Assembly: GCA_964546955.1 (NCBI GenBank)
Contig: CAZJLP010000021.1
Location: 15,401 to 79,400, forward strand
Direction of reading: 5' to 3'
DNA from: CAZJLP01 sp964546955
GTDB taxonomy: Bacteria > Verrucomicrobiota > Verrucomicrobiia > Opitutales > Opitutaceae
Length of the DNA: 64,000 nt
Numbering within the stretch: position 1 is the first letter of the stretch; every line of letters begins with the position of its first letter. Made by a program: the position numbers and the translations under genes. The notes beneath the pieces are model-generated. The model did no database searches and had not been told where the DNA came from. It saw only the letters and a list, made by a program, of their open reading frames with translations. This document shows, piece by piece, positions 52,273 to 61,417 of the stretch.

Positions 52273-52973
52273 CGGAGCCACTCGAATTTTCGGTCGTCAT
52301 TCCTTTCTACAACGAGGAAGGCTCCCTCGAGGCCTTGCTGACGGAAACAAGGCAGGTGATGGACGCTCTGGGGGTATCCTACGAAGTCATTGCGGTGAAC
52401 GACGGCAGCCGCGACCAAACCGGCCGAATACTCCGCTCTTGCGCGAACGATTGGCCCGCTCTCCACGCAGTGGAGTTTGTTCAAAACCGCGGACAGGCCG
52501 CGGCCTTGTGGGACGGTTTTCAGAAAGCGCGCGGGCGCTGGATCGTCACGATGGATGGCGACGGGCAGAATGTGCCAGCGGACATTCCCCTCTTGATTGC
52601 GCTGACGTCGACCTGCGACATGGCAGTCGGGATCAGGGTCCATCGGAAAGATAGCTCCCTCCGCCGTTGGATGTCCCGAATCGCCAACACCGTACGCGGA
52701 AAAGTACTCGGTGATCGGCTGACGGACAGCGGCTGTGCACTGAAGATTTTCCGCCGCGAGTGTGTGGGGTCCTTCCTGCCAATCCGCTCGCTGTATTCAT
52801 TTATTCCCGCGTTCGCGCGAGCCGCGGGCTTCTCGCTCGGCGAAATTCCGGTGCAACATCGCGAACGGAAAGCCGGCGCTTCGAGCTATGGCTTGGGAAC
52901 GTTCGCGTGGAAGCCGCTCATGGACATGTTGACGCTATGGTGGTATTTCCGGCGGCGCATACCTCGACCCTAG
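52269..52973 (+). CDS. GT2 glycosyltransferase, polyprenyl-phosphate sugar synthase type
   Basis: 234 residues from ATG 52269 (ATGA overlap). The GT-A fold is clear: FSVVIPFYNEEGSLEALL, VIAVNDGSRDQT, NRGQAAALWDGFQKARGRWIVTMDGDGQN (DxD-like Asp-Gly-Asp) and SGCALKIFRREC. The C-terminal HRERKAGASSYGLGTFAWK is typical of dolichol-phosphate mannose synthase-like enzymes. No C-terminal membrane helices are present. It likely charges a polyprenyl phosphate with a hexose for the adjacent GT-C protein. Confidence 0.92.
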   Translation: MTEPLEFSVVIPFYNEEGSLEALLTETRQVMDALGVSYEVIAVNDGSRDQTGRILRSCANDWPALHAVEFVQNRGQAAALWDGFQKARGRWIVTMDGDGQNVPADIPLLIALTSTCDMAVGIRVHRKDSSLRRWMSRIANTVRGKVLGDRLTDSGCALKIFRRECVGSFLPIRSLYSFIPAFARAAGFSLGEIPVQHRERKAGASSYGLGTFAWKPLMDMLTLWWYFRRRIPRP

Positions 52974-53031
52974 CTGAGAGTCTAGAGCGGAGAGCTAGAG
53001 GTCTGAGCTGAGAAACAGAGTGGTAAATCGC

Positions 53032-53144
53032 GAGACGCGTTCCGGCTTGTCATCCTCGAGCGCAGTGAAGGATCCAGTTAACCGCCGTCGACCGCATCGA
53101 ACCGGATCCTTCGCTGCGCTCGAGGATGACAAACGCTGGCTGAA
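53032..53144. mobile_element. ~115 bp hairpin element, copy 2
   Basis: Arms of 29 bp (53047-53075 and 53104-53132; one G/U-compatible mismatch) surround a 28-base loop with TTAACCGCCGTCGACCGC. Copy 1 at 32764-32880 shares the arms, most of the loop and short flanks. The element fills the gap between the converging glycosyltransferase and menE-like genes, and its end touches the menE stop codon. In RNA it would form a long stem and might serve as a 3' end for both genes. Confidence 0.75.
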
Positions 53145-54344
53145 TCAGTCCCACCTGTTATCGGCGCGACTCAACTCTCCCAGCCGACGCACCAGTTCGC
53201 CCCGCCGCACTTTTCCCTGGTCGTTCACTGGCCACGGTCTTACTTCGACGTAGCGTTTCGGATGTTTGTAGGCAGCCAGTGTCGCATTGAGCTGCTGTTT
53301 CACGACCTCGAAGTCGATCGCGCGGCGTGTCGGTTCATAGCAGGCCACCACGCATTGTCCCCATTGAGAATCGGGCGCACCCAGCACCGCCACGGCCGCA
53401 AATTGTCCGGTTGAGTGCAAAGCGGATTCCACTTCGGCCGGGAGCACCTTCTCACCTCCTGAGATGATGACCGTATCCCGCCGACCGGCAATATGCAGGC
53501 AGCCGTCCGGATCGAAATAACCCAGGTCCGCGCTCACGAAAGCCCCAGCGGACGGCGCGTTCCCGAAATAGCCGCGGTGCACACTTTCGCCCCTGACCAC
53601 TACTAAGCCGGTCTCACCCGGACTCAACGGCGCGAATGTCTCCGGGCTCACGATCGACACGGCCGCGTGCGAGAGCGGTCGTCCGCAGCTCGTGCCCTCT
53701 CCTGCCGGTCGCTCTTCGGGGCGCAACGCCGTCACCATCGCCGCCGTCTCCGTTGAACCGTAGCAGGGCCCGAGAGGAAGTCCGACGTCCCTGGCCCGTT
53801 GCTCAAGCGCGCGCCAGAGCGGCGCGCCGCCGATCAACACCGCTTTGAACCGGCGAAGCCAATCCGTTGCCGCTGGACGCTCCAGGAGGCGCCCCAGCTG
53901 GGTCGGCACCAGGGAGATAAACCAGTCGCCCTCGGCAAGATCGGGGTGCTCGCCGGCCTCGAGCGCGCGCCATGAAACATCCACATAGGCGCCTTCCGTA
54001 TCCACTGAACGAATGCGTGCCATCAGGCCACTGACATGATGGGCGGGCAGCACGCCCACCGCGTTCACCCGCGAGACGCCAAAATGGGCGCAAAATCCGC
54101 GGACCGCCGCCGTCAGGGTTCTCTCGTCGTGGCGCGCGAAGCGCAAAGCGCCAGTTGATCCCCCCGTGGGAATGCACAGCCAGCCCTCGGCCGGGTATTC
54201 CATTTCCGCCGCGTGCGCATGGCAGAGGCGGGCTTGCCGAAGTTCGGCCTCGGCCCAATTCGGATCGTGGAGAAACCAATATCCGCCGCGCTGCGTCGCA
54301 CTGCCGGAGGCTTCGATCTCCCGAATCAGGCCAGCGCGGTCCAT
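53145..54344 (-). CDS. menE: o-succinylbenzoate-CoA ligase
   Basis: 399 residues from ATG 54344. AMP-binding fold: P-loop WLCIPTGGSTGALRFA (about 55-70), CYGSTETAAMVT, GYFDPDGCLHIAGRRDTVIISGGEKVLPAEVE and NDQGKVRRGEL with the catalytic Lys. It is shorter than usual (the N-terminal part is reduced). MenE activates o-succinylbenzoate for menaquinone synthesis. It overlaps menC by 19 bases, which supports the assignment over other acyl-CoA ligases. Its terminus abuts the hairpin element. Confidence 0.88.
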   Translation of the reverse strand: MDRAGLIREIEASGSATQRGGYWFLHDPNWAEAELRQARLCHAHAAEMEYPAEGWLCIPTGGSTGALRFARHDERTLTAAVRGFCAHFGVSRVNAVGVLPAHHVSGLMARIRSVDTEGAYVDVSWRALEAGEHPDLAEGDWFISLVPTQLGRLLERPAATDWLRRFKAVLIGGAPLWRALEQRARDVGLPLGPCYGSTETAAMVTALRPEERPAGEGTSCGRPLSHAAVSIVSPETFAPLSPGETGLVVVRGESVHRGYFGNAPSAGAFVSADLGYFDPDGCLHIAGRRDTVIISGGEKVLPAEVESALHSTGQFAAVAVLGAPDSQWGQCVVACYEPTRRAIDFEVVKQQLNATLAAYKHPKRYVEVRPWPVNDQGKVRRGELVRRLGELSRADNRWD

Positions 54345-55387
54345 ACGCGTTCGGGATCGAGGCTCTCGACGTCGGAGCGCCGAATAAAGGGGGCTAGGTG
54401 CGGTCCGTCGAAAATCGCATCCGAGAACAAGGGCCAAACGCCGAAGCCGAGTGCCCGCGGCTCCCCTCCCCAGGCGAAAGCCAGGCGCAACGCGGCCCGC
54501 GCCCCCACCGCTGTCTCGAGAGCGGACGAAAAAACCACGGCTGCTTTCTGCCGTTGTAATCGTCGCGCGATCGCAGAGGACGCCCCCATCAGCGCCGGTT
54601 TTAGGACGAACACACCTGGCCAGCCGCGGTCGAGCCAGCGCCCAATCTCTTCGGAGGTGCTCACCGATTCGTCCAAGGCAACCGGGGTCGGGTAATCCGC
54701 CGCCAGCCCCGCCAATGCATCCTCGGCTCCCTTGGCCGACGGACCGATGGGCTGCTCGACAAATTCGACCGGGCGCTCCGCGCACCGTTCGAGCCATTTG
54801 GTCGCCTGCCGAAAATTCCAGGCTCCGTTCGCGTCCAATCTGAGCTTCGATCCCGTCGGCAACGCCGCGATCAGATCGTCCATCAACGCCAGCTCGTCCC
54901 CCGCGTCGCCCACCCCCACCTTCCACTTGAAGGTGCGAAATCCCGCCTCTCCCTTCACGACCGCCGTCGCCAGCGCCGGCCTCCCCGCCGGCAGCAGGGC
55001 GGCCAGGGGTAAATAGGCTCCGGGGTCCGCTGCGCCGCCCGGCGCAGCCGTCGCCTCCGCCCAGGCCGTTGTCAGGGCAAATTGGAGGCAGCCCAACCGC
55101 TCGGGAAGCGCGTCAATCTGCTCCCGGCTGACGCTTTCGCCCAGCCGGGCGAGCGTCGCCCCGATCTCTTTCGGTGTTTCGACACCGAAGCCGGGAATAG
55201 GCGCGGCCTCGCCATAACCGGACTTGCCTGAAGGCCCTTCGAGCCGGACTACGTAACCCTCGCGCCGCGACCATACTCCGTGGGCCGTCCGCACGGGGGC
55301 GCGGAACGCCAGGGAATAGGAACGGAAGGAGAGTAGATACGGCACGCGACAGCAGTAAACACCAGCCAGGGCCCACAAAGCAGACAC
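54326..55387 (-). CDS. menC: o-succinylbenzoate synthase
   Basis: 353 residues from GTG 55387. GTG 55342 (VPYLLSFRSYSLAFRAP) gives a more usual N-terminus for the family. Enolase-superfamily residues are present: Lys154/Lys156 (FKWKVG), Asp185 (LDANG), Glu211 (VEQP), Asp239 (LDES) and Lys263 (VLKPALMG). The enzyme dehydrates SHCHC to o-succinylbenzoate in menaquinone synthesis. Overlap with menE fits an operon; the other men genes are outside the window. Confidence 0.9.
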   Translation of the reverse strand: MSALWALAGVYCCRVPYLLSFRSYSLAFRAPVRTAHGVWSRREGYVVRLEGPSGKSGYGEAAPIPGFGVETPKEIGATLARLGESVSREQIDALPERLGCLQFALTTAWAEATAAPGGAADPGAYLPLAALLPAGRPALATAVVKGEAGFRTFKWKVGVGDAGDELALMDDLIAALPTGSKLRLDANGAWNFRQATKWLERCAERPVEFVEQPIGPSAKGAEDALAGLAADYPTPVALDESVSTSEEIGRWLDRGWPGVFVLKPALMGASSAIARRLQRQKAAVVFSSALETAVGARAALRLAFAWGGEPRALGFGVWPLFSDAIFDGPHLAPFIRRSDVESLDPERVWTALA

Positions 55388-55463
55388 AAAAAGCGCCCAC
55401 CCCTGGTAAAATGCACTTTTGCTTGAGCTTTCCCCGCCACTTATTACTTAGGTCACGGCAACC

Positions 55464-57041
55464 ATGACGAAGGTTGCCTTGCCTGCCACTCACGCGGTCG
55501 ACGCCGAGTTTTACCTGCCGGCCGACGCGTTTTTCCGGTCGAACCTGCCGACTGCCCTGACATTTGACGACGTTTCGCTCGCGACGTTGTACTCCGACAT
55601 ACTGCCCAAGGATGCGGATACTTCGACGGTACTCTCGGAGACGCTGCGTCTGCATATTCCCATCATCTCCTCCGACATGGACACGGTGACGGAGTCGCGC
55701 ATGGCGATCGTGATGGCCCTGAACGGCGGACTGGGGCTGATCCACTACAACATGGGCGCCAAGGACCAGGTAAAGGAAGTGGCGCGGGTCAAACGTCACA
55801 TCCACGGCCTGATCCAGGACCCCATCACGGTCTCTCCGGACTCCGATATTGGCGACGTCCTCGCGATGATCGAACAGAAGAAGTACGCCTTTTCGACCTT
55901 CCCCGTTGTGGATGGCGCCGGGAAGCTCGCGGGACTGCTTTCCGGCAATGTCGTCAAGGAACGCTACAAAACCAAAAAAGTGGTCGAGGTCATGACACCC
56001 CGAAAGGCGCTCGTGACCGAACACGAGCGCAACGTCGCCAAAGACCCGATCAAGACGGCCGACACCTTTTTCAATCAGCATGTCGGCATCAACAAGATGC
56101 TGGTGGTAGACGACGCCGACCATCTGCGCGGTTTGGTGACGAGCTCCGACGTCGAACGCATCACGGCCGAGGCGAAATCGCGGCGCAAGCCGGCCCGAGA
56201 TCCCAATTTCCGCCTCGTCGTCGGTGCGGCCCTTGCACCCCTGCGGCGGCCCTCGGGCGAGCTCGACCGGGACAAAATCATCGGCCACGTCGGCAACCTG
56301 ATGGACGAATCGATCGACGCCATTGCCGTATCCACGGCGCACGGACATACCGCGGGAGTCGGCGATATGGTCAAGCTCGTGCGCGGCGCCTTTCCTTCCA
56401 TCACCATCATCGCGGGCAATGTAACGAGCGCTTCCGGTGTTGAGTATTTGGCCGACTGCGGGGCCGATGTGATCAAGATCGGCCAGGGGCCTGGTTCCAT
56501 CTGCACCACGCGCATCGTGGCCGGCGTCGGCATTCCGCAGCTCACCGCGCTCTACGTCGCGAGCCAAGGCGCAGCGGCGAAAGGCGTGAAGATCATCGCC
56601 GATGGGGGAATTACGAAATCCGGGGACATCGTGAAGGCGCTCACCCTGGCGGACGCTGTCATCCTTGGAGGATTGCTCGCCGGCTGCCGCGAAGCTCCAG
56701 GCGAGATCATGGAGATCAACGGAAAGCTTTATAAACAATACCGCGGCATGGGCAGTCTGTCCGCGATGAAGGCGGGCTCGGCCGCTCGTTACGGCCACGA
56801 CAAGAACGACCAGGCGCGCAAACTCACCGCCGAAGGAATCGAGGCTTTGAAAGAGGTTTCGGGTTACGCCGATGACGTGATCGCGAATCTGATCGGCGGA
56901 GTACAGAGCGGGATGGGCTATTTGGGCGCGCGCAGCCTTGCGGATCTCCGTGCCAAGGCGCGCCTTATGCGAGTCAGTCCCGCCGGCCAGAAAGAAGCCG
57001 CACCTCACGATGTCATTGAGGTATCGACCCGAAAGAACTGA
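55464..57041 (+). CDS. guaB: IMP dehydrogenase
   Basis: 525 residues, normal length. TIM barrel with two CBS domains inserted at about 115-235 (VVEVMTPRKALV). Catalytic loop GPGSICTTR (Cys347), flap residues YRGMGSLSAM and the Arg442-Tyr443 dyad are present. In the segment usually reading VDTAHGHS, the Asp that contacts the cofactor is Ser290 (AVSTAHGHT). It makes XMP from IMP for GMP synthesis in the cytoplasm. The start is ATG 55464 behind a short divergent spacer. No PRPP- or guanine-related riboswitch is visible upstream. Confidence 0.94.
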   Translation: MTKVALPATHAVDAEFYLPADAFFRSNLPTALTFDDVSLATLYSDILPKDADTSTVLSETLRLHIPIISSDMDTVTESRMAIVMALNGGLGLIHYNMGAKDQVKEVARVKRHIHGLIQDPITVSPDSDIGDVLAMIEQKKYAFSTFPVVDGAGKLAGLLSGNVVKERYKTKKVVEVMTPRKALVTEHERNVAKDPIKTADTFFNQHVGINKMLVVDDADHLRGLVTSSDVERITAEAKSRRKPARDPNFRLVVGAALAPLRRPSGELDRDKIIGHVGNLMDESIDAIAVSTAHGHTAGVGDMVKLVRGAFPSITIIAGNVTSASGVEYLADCGADVIKIGQGPGSICTTRIVAGVGIPQLTALYVASQGAAAKGVKIIADGGITKSGDIVKALTLADAVILGGLLAGCREAPGEIMEINGKLYKQYRGMGSLSAMKAGSAARYGHDKNDQARKLTAEGIEALKEVSGYADDVIANLIGGVQSGMGYLGARSLADLRAKARLMRVSPAGQKEAAPHDVIEVSTRKN

Positions 57042-57253
57042 ACACACCCGCCTCTTTTTAGATGCTGGGCGTAACCTTTCTGCCAAGGTCGCTGTCACAT
57101 TGAATTGCCAGCGATTATCCGTTGGCTATGTCTCGGCCGTTCAGCTGCTTGCTTCGCTTCTATTTATCAGAAAACCGTCAAACTGTCGGTGCGCCCACAA
57201 ATTTTTCGCGCCCCGACCGAAGGGAGCCACCCTTTAACGCAGTCAACTCTTCG

Positions 57254-57916
57254 ATGAACGTTCCAGCTCGTCCGCCTTTCCCCGTCTTTTTGCTTCCTCT
57301 TCTCCGCGGCGTCCGCAGCCGAGCCGCATGGATCGCGGCCATCCTGCTGGCGGCGCTTGCACCGGCAACCACGCGCGCCACGACCGTCATCGCTCCCGAC
57401 TTCGACTCTCTCGTCAAGCAGTCCGACTACATCGTGCGCGGTGTGGTCACGTCTGTTACCTCGGAGTGGCGCGAAAACAATGGCCAGCGGTTCATCTCGA
57501 GCCGGGTGACGATTGATGTGAAGGAGACGATTGCCGGGACACCTCCTCAACCGCTGATTCTGCAGATGGTCGGGGGCAAGGTCGGCAAGGATACGCTCAC
57601 GATTGAAGGCGCCCCGCGCTTCGTGGAGGGAGAAGAGCATATTCTCTTCGTGAAAGGAAATGGGCAGACCTTCTATCCGCTGGTCGCGATCATGCACGGT
57701 CAGTACCCGATAAAGAAGGACGAGAAAAACGGCGCCGCGTATGTCGCGCGCAGCAACGGCAAGCCGTTGCGAAACGAAGCGGAAGTCGCGCAGCCGTTGG
57801 TGACTGAATTCGGTCCGCTGGCCGCAGCGGCAAACTCCCCTTCCGCCCCCCCTGCCCTGTCCCCGGAAGACTTCAGCCGCCGCATCCGCGCATCCCGGGA
57901 GAAATCGACGAAATGA
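57254..57916 (+). CDS. secreted hypothetical protein coupled to the metalloprotease gene
   Basis: 220 residues from ATG 57254; the frame is open upstream, but only this start gives an N-terminal signal (RAAWIAAILLAALAPATTRA). The mature part has SDYIVRGVVTSVTSEW, ISSRVTIDVKETIAG, PLILQMVGGKVG and GEEHILFVKG, a beta-rich domain resembling small exported proteins often found near matrixin-like proteases in related genomes (recall, unchecked). Its stop overlaps the start of the next gene (ATGA). A chaperone, inhibitor or substrate of the protease is possible. Confidence 0.75.
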   Translation: MNVPARPPFPVFLLPLLRGVRSRAAWIAAILLAALAPATTRATTVIAPDFDSLVKQSDYIVRGVVTSVTSEWRENNGQRFISSRVTIDVKETIAGTPPQPLILQMVGGKVGKDTLTIEGAPRFVEGEEHILFVKGNGQTFYPLVAIMHGQYPIKKDEKNGAAYVARSNGKPLRNEAEVAQPLVTEFGPLAAAANSPSAPPALSPEDFSRRIRASREKSTK

Positions 57917-60588
57917 ACGCCATGACATTTCGTGGAGTTTTCGCCGCCCTCGTAGCGTTGTGTGCCTCAGCGTCGGCCCCCGGCTTCGTTTACATCACGA
58001 ACGAAGACACGGGGATGCCGGTAAAATGGCAGCGCACGCCCATCCCGATGCGCATCATGCTCGGCCAAGCTCAGGTTCTGCAGGACGGCACGAATTTCAA
58101 CACGAGCGCGCAGGCGGCGATGCTGAACTGGAACAACTTCCTGGGCTCGACGCAGTTCTCCTTCACGATCGCCAACGGCACCGCCGGTCGCGGCAATAGC
58201 CTGAACGAACTGGTCTTCGATGCGAACGTCTTTGGTCAGCCCTTCGACGGCAACACGATCGCCGTCACGCTGTCCTTCCGCAGCGGCAATGAACGCGTCG
58301 AAGCGGACATTGTTTTCAACAGCGCGCGCACCTGGAATTCCTATCGCGGTCCCAGCCAAAGCGGGGTGATCGACATTCGTCGCGTCGCGCTGCACGAGCT
58401 GGGTCATGTGTTGGGCCTAGGCCATCCCGACCAGGCGCAGCCGCCACAATCGGTCAGCGCGATCATGAACAGCTCGGTGGGAAATCTCGACGATCTTCGG
58501 CCGGACGACACCAACGGCGTGCGAGGCCTTTATGGCCCAACTCCTTTTGGCACCGTTCCAAGCAACAACAATTTCGCGAACGCGACCACCGTTCCCATTT
58601 CTTCCACCCCGATCACCGGCTTCAACACCAATGCAACGAAGGAGACGGGTGAGCCGAATCACGCAAACTTCGTTGGCGGTCGATCGGTCTGGTGGCGTTT
58701 TGTGCCCTCCTCCAATGGCGGCCTCAGAATCACGACGGAGGGAAGTTTGTTCGACACCTTGCTCGCGGTCTACACCGGATCGGCGGTGAATGCGCTCACG
58801 CAAATCGCGGCCAATGACGACGTGGTCAATGGCCAGGTTCAGTACAGCTCCGTGTCGTTGGCCGTCACCGCGGGCACGACCTACCACATCGCCGTCGACG
58901 GCTTCGATGCGCACGCGGCTTCAATCCAACTCAATTTTATCTCCGAAACGCCCATCGCGGTCACAAGCCAGCCGCAGAACCAAACCACATCGACGGGCGG
59001 CACGGCCACGTTCAGCTTGGGAACCACCGGAAATCCGAGCACGTATCAGTGGACGTTTAATGGCACGCCGATACCCGGAGCGAACTCATCCACCTTCACG
59101 GTGACCGACGCCCAAGCGGCCAACGCGGGCTCCTACGCAGTCACCGCCAGTAACTCGGTCAGCTCCGTCACGAGTACGGCCGCGACCTTGACCGTCGTGT
59201 CCGGTCAAATCTTCGACCAGACCGTCACTGCGGGCAACGCCGTCTCGTTCTCTGCCCCGACCATTGCCGGTTTTGTCTGGCAAATGTCGACCGATGGGGG
59301 GGCGACCTGGACAACCGTTTTCAACGACGGCACCCATAGCGGCGCTAACACCACCACCCTCACAGTCTCCGGTGCCACCGCCGCCATGGACGGCCGCTTC
59401 TACCGTTATGGCAGCAGCTCGAATGGCGGAACCACGGCGACCAATGTCGCGCGACTCACCGTGGCCACGGCGCATTTTCCGATGCCGACTGGCCTCACGC
59501 TCGACTCCGCAGGCAATCTCTATGTCGCTGACGCTTCTCGCCACACGATTCAAAAAGTGGCCACGGGATCGAACAATCTGCTTTCGGCGTTCGCCGGCTC
59601 GGCCGGACAGACCGGCAGCGCCGACGGGACAGGCGATGTCGCGCGGTTCCGGCAGCTCACCGGCCTTGCCATCGACAGTTCCGCCAACGTCCATGTGGGC
59701 GACACGGGCAATTCGACCATCCGCAGGGCGACCTCGGCCGCGGTCGTCTCAACCCTCAGCGGCTCTCCGCAGCAGACCGGCCCCACTAACGGCGCACGCA
59801 CCGTCGCTCTTTTCAATTCTCCGATTGGACTTTGGGTGAACCCGACCGGGACGGTATTTGTGGCGGACTCGATGAATCACTCGATCCGCCGGGTCACGTC
59901 TGCCGGCGATACCGATACGTATGCGGGCACTTCGGGCAGCCTGGGGACACAAAATGGCGTCGGGGCTGCCGCGCGGTTCAACACCCCTTCGGGCATTACC
60001 GGCGATCTCGGGGGGAATATCTATGTTGCCGACACCACCAACAACACGATCCGCAAGATCTCCGTCGGAACGGTGCTCGTAACGACGTTTGCGGGCTTGG
60101 AAATGACCGCAGGCTCCAGTGACGGAAGCGGCGCGGCCGCGCTTTTCAACCGCCCGCAAGGGCTCGCCATCGACACCGCAGGCAACGTTTACGTCGCGGA
60201 CACCGCAAACTCCACCATTCGAAAAATCACGCCGGCTGGAGCCGTGACCACCCTCGCTGGCCTCGCCGGGATCGCGGGTCTCAAAGACGGCAACGGCTCG
60301 GAGGCCTGGTTTAACCAACCGCGCGCGCTCGTGGTCGACAGCGCAGGCAACGTTTACGTGGCTGACACCGGCAACGCGCTGATCCGCCGCATATCCCCGA
60401 CGGGAGCGGTGCGCACCCTTGCGATCACGGTGCCCGCGCCCCCTGCGCCGACACCTACCCCCACTCCGACTCCTACCCCAACCCCGACTCCGCCGCCTTC
60501 AGGAGGCGGCGGTGGAGGTGGAGCGATGGCCTCGTGGTTCATCGTCGCGCTCGCCGCTCTCTGCGGTCTCAGCCGACGTAAACCCTGA
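57913..60588 (+). CDS. secreted matrixin-like metalloprotease with Ig and NHL repeats and Gly-rich C-terminal sorting signal
   Basis: 891 residues. Signal peptide 1-22. The metzincin zinc site HELGHVLGLGH (His161, Glu162, His165, His171) and a Met-turn (AIMNSS, Met185) mark an active matrixin-type domain. Then a PPC-like beta-sandwich (about 216-345), an Ig domain (347-428), a second Ig-like domain (435-515) and NHL repeats making a propeller (about 518-840; IYVADTTNNTIRKI, VYVADTANSTIRKI). The tail is a Pro/Thr linker, Gly7, a short hydrophobic helix (ASWFIVALAALCGL) and SRRKP: a tripartite signal like GlyGly-CTERM. The rhombosortase encoded 33 bases downstream is the likely processing enzyme. 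Surface retention or lipid-linked display is inferred. Confidence 0.88.
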   Translation: MNAMTFRGVFAALVALCASASAPGFVYITNEDTGMPVKWQRTPIPMRIMLGQAQVLQDGTNFNTSAQAAMLNWNNFLGSTQFSFTIANGTAGRGNSLNELVFDANVFGQPFDGNTIAVTLSFRSGNERVEADIVFNSARTWNSYRGPSQSGVIDIRRVALHELGHVLGLGHPDQAQPPQSVSAIMNSSVGNLDDLRPDDTNGVRGLYGPTPFGTVPSNNNFANATTVPISSTPITGFNTNATKETGEPNHANFVGGRSVWWRFVPSSNGGLRITTEGSLFDTLLAVYTGSAVNALTQIAANDDVVNGQVQYSSVSLAVTAGTTYHIAVDGFDAHAASIQLNFISETPIAVTSQPQNQTTSTGGTATFSLGTTGNPSTYQWTFNGTPIPGANSSTFTVTDAQAANAGSYAVTASNSVSSVTSTAATLTVVSGQIFDQTVTAGNAVSFSAPTIAGFVWQMSTDGGATWTTVFNDGTHSGANTTTLTVSGATAAMDGRFYRYGSSSNGGTTATNVARLTVATAHFPMPTGLTLDSAGNLYVADASRHTIQKVATGSNNLLSAFAGSAGQTGSADGTGDVARFRQLTGLAIDSSANVHVGDTGNSTIRRATSAAVVSTLSGSPQQTGPTNGARTVALFNSPIGLWVNPTGTVFVADSMNHSIRRVTSAGDTDTYAGTSGSLGTQNGVGAAARFNTPSGITGDLGGNIYVADTTNNTIRKISVGTVLVTTFAGLEMTAGSSDGSGAAALFNRPQGLAIDTAGNVYVADTANSTIRKITPAGAVTTLAGLAGIAGLKDGNGSEAWFNQPRALVVDSAGNVYVADTGNALIRRISPTGAVRTLAITVPAPPAPTPTPTPTPTPTPTPPPSGGGGGGGAMASWFIVALAALCGLSRRKP

Positions 60589-60621
60589 TCCACCCACTGG
60601 CGAATCGCGGACGCCCTTTTC

Positions 60622-61206
60622 ATGCTCACGCGATTGACTCCTCCTCGATCGTTGCCGTGGCTAACGATCCTTTTGGCAAGCGTTGCTTTGCTCGCCTTTG
60701 TGATTCCCACCCTCAGCCAAGCGTTGATCTACGATCGGACAGCGCTGCGCGACGGACAGCTTTGGCGTCTCTGGACGGGCCATGTGACGCACGTCAACGG
60801 CCCCCACCTGGGCTGGAATCTCGCGGTTTTTATTCCGGCCGGAATCTGGCTGGAGAGATTGCGACCCAAGCTGACGGCCTGTTTCTATTTTTTGGGGGCA
60901 GCCGCAATCTCGGGCGTGATCTATTTCTGGGACCCTACCTTGGACACCTATTCGGGCTTATCCGGGATCGCGACCGGTCAGCTTGTCCTGCTGGCGCTGC
61001 TGCAGCTCCGACGCCGCAAGGAAGAACCGGCATGGTTCTGGTGGGCCGTGCTGGCGCTGGTGGCCGTGAAGATTGGAGTGGAGCTTTTCACGTCGTCGGC
61101 CGTTTTCGTGGATTACGAAAAAGGCATCCGCAACGTCCCCCTCGCCCATATCGGCGGCCTGCTCTGCGCCGTCGTGGCGGGAGTGCTCGCTCCGCGGAAG
61201 ACGTGA
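60622..61206 (+). CDS. rrtA: rhombosortase, rhomboid-family intramembrane serine protease
   Basis: 194 residues with about six helices. The rhomboid residues are Ser114 in YSGLSGIATG, His176 in LAHIGG, and His62/Asn66 in HLGWNLAVF (oxyanion region). The opening YDRTALRDGQLWRLWTGHVTHVN and compact size are those of the rhombosortase subfamily, which cleaves GlyGly-CTERM proteins after the Gly pair in the membrane. It directly follows a gene whose product ends with a Gly7-TM-RRK tail. The spacer of 33 bases suggests co-transcription. Confidence 0.9.
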   Translation: MLTRLTPPRSLPWLTILLASVALLAFVIPTLSQALIYDRTALRDGQLWRLWTGHVTHVNGPHLGWNLAVFIPAGIWLERLRPKLTACFYFLGAAAISGVIYFWDPTLDTYSGLSGIATGQLVLLALLQLRRRKEEPAWFWWAVLALVAVKIGVELFTSSAVFVDYEKGIRNVPLAHIGGLLCAVVAGVLAPRKT

Positions 61207-61237
61207 GCTTGAGCGAATGAGGTGATTTCCCCCTTCG

Positions 61238-61258
61238 ACGGGCGGTCCGAAAGCCCGA
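61238..61258. repeat. GC hairpin after the rhombosortase gene
   Basis: CGGGC-GGTCCGAAA-GCCCG forms a 5 bp stem and is followed by ACCCTAC. It belongs to the loose set of GC hairpins with GGGC/GCCC arms in the window (12040, 33692, 35389, 39335). It has no T-run. Confidence 0.35.
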
Positions 61259-61417
61259 CCCTACCTCAAAGGCCCCCGCGACAATACAGCCGGAGTTCTC
61301 CGGCGCCGCGCTCAGCGCGGGCGGAAAACCCCGGCTATCTTAACCAAACGCAGGAGCGAGACACGCCGCTAGATGAAGAAGAGACGGCGCGTCTCGCCCA
61401 TGAACGCTCGCGCAGAA

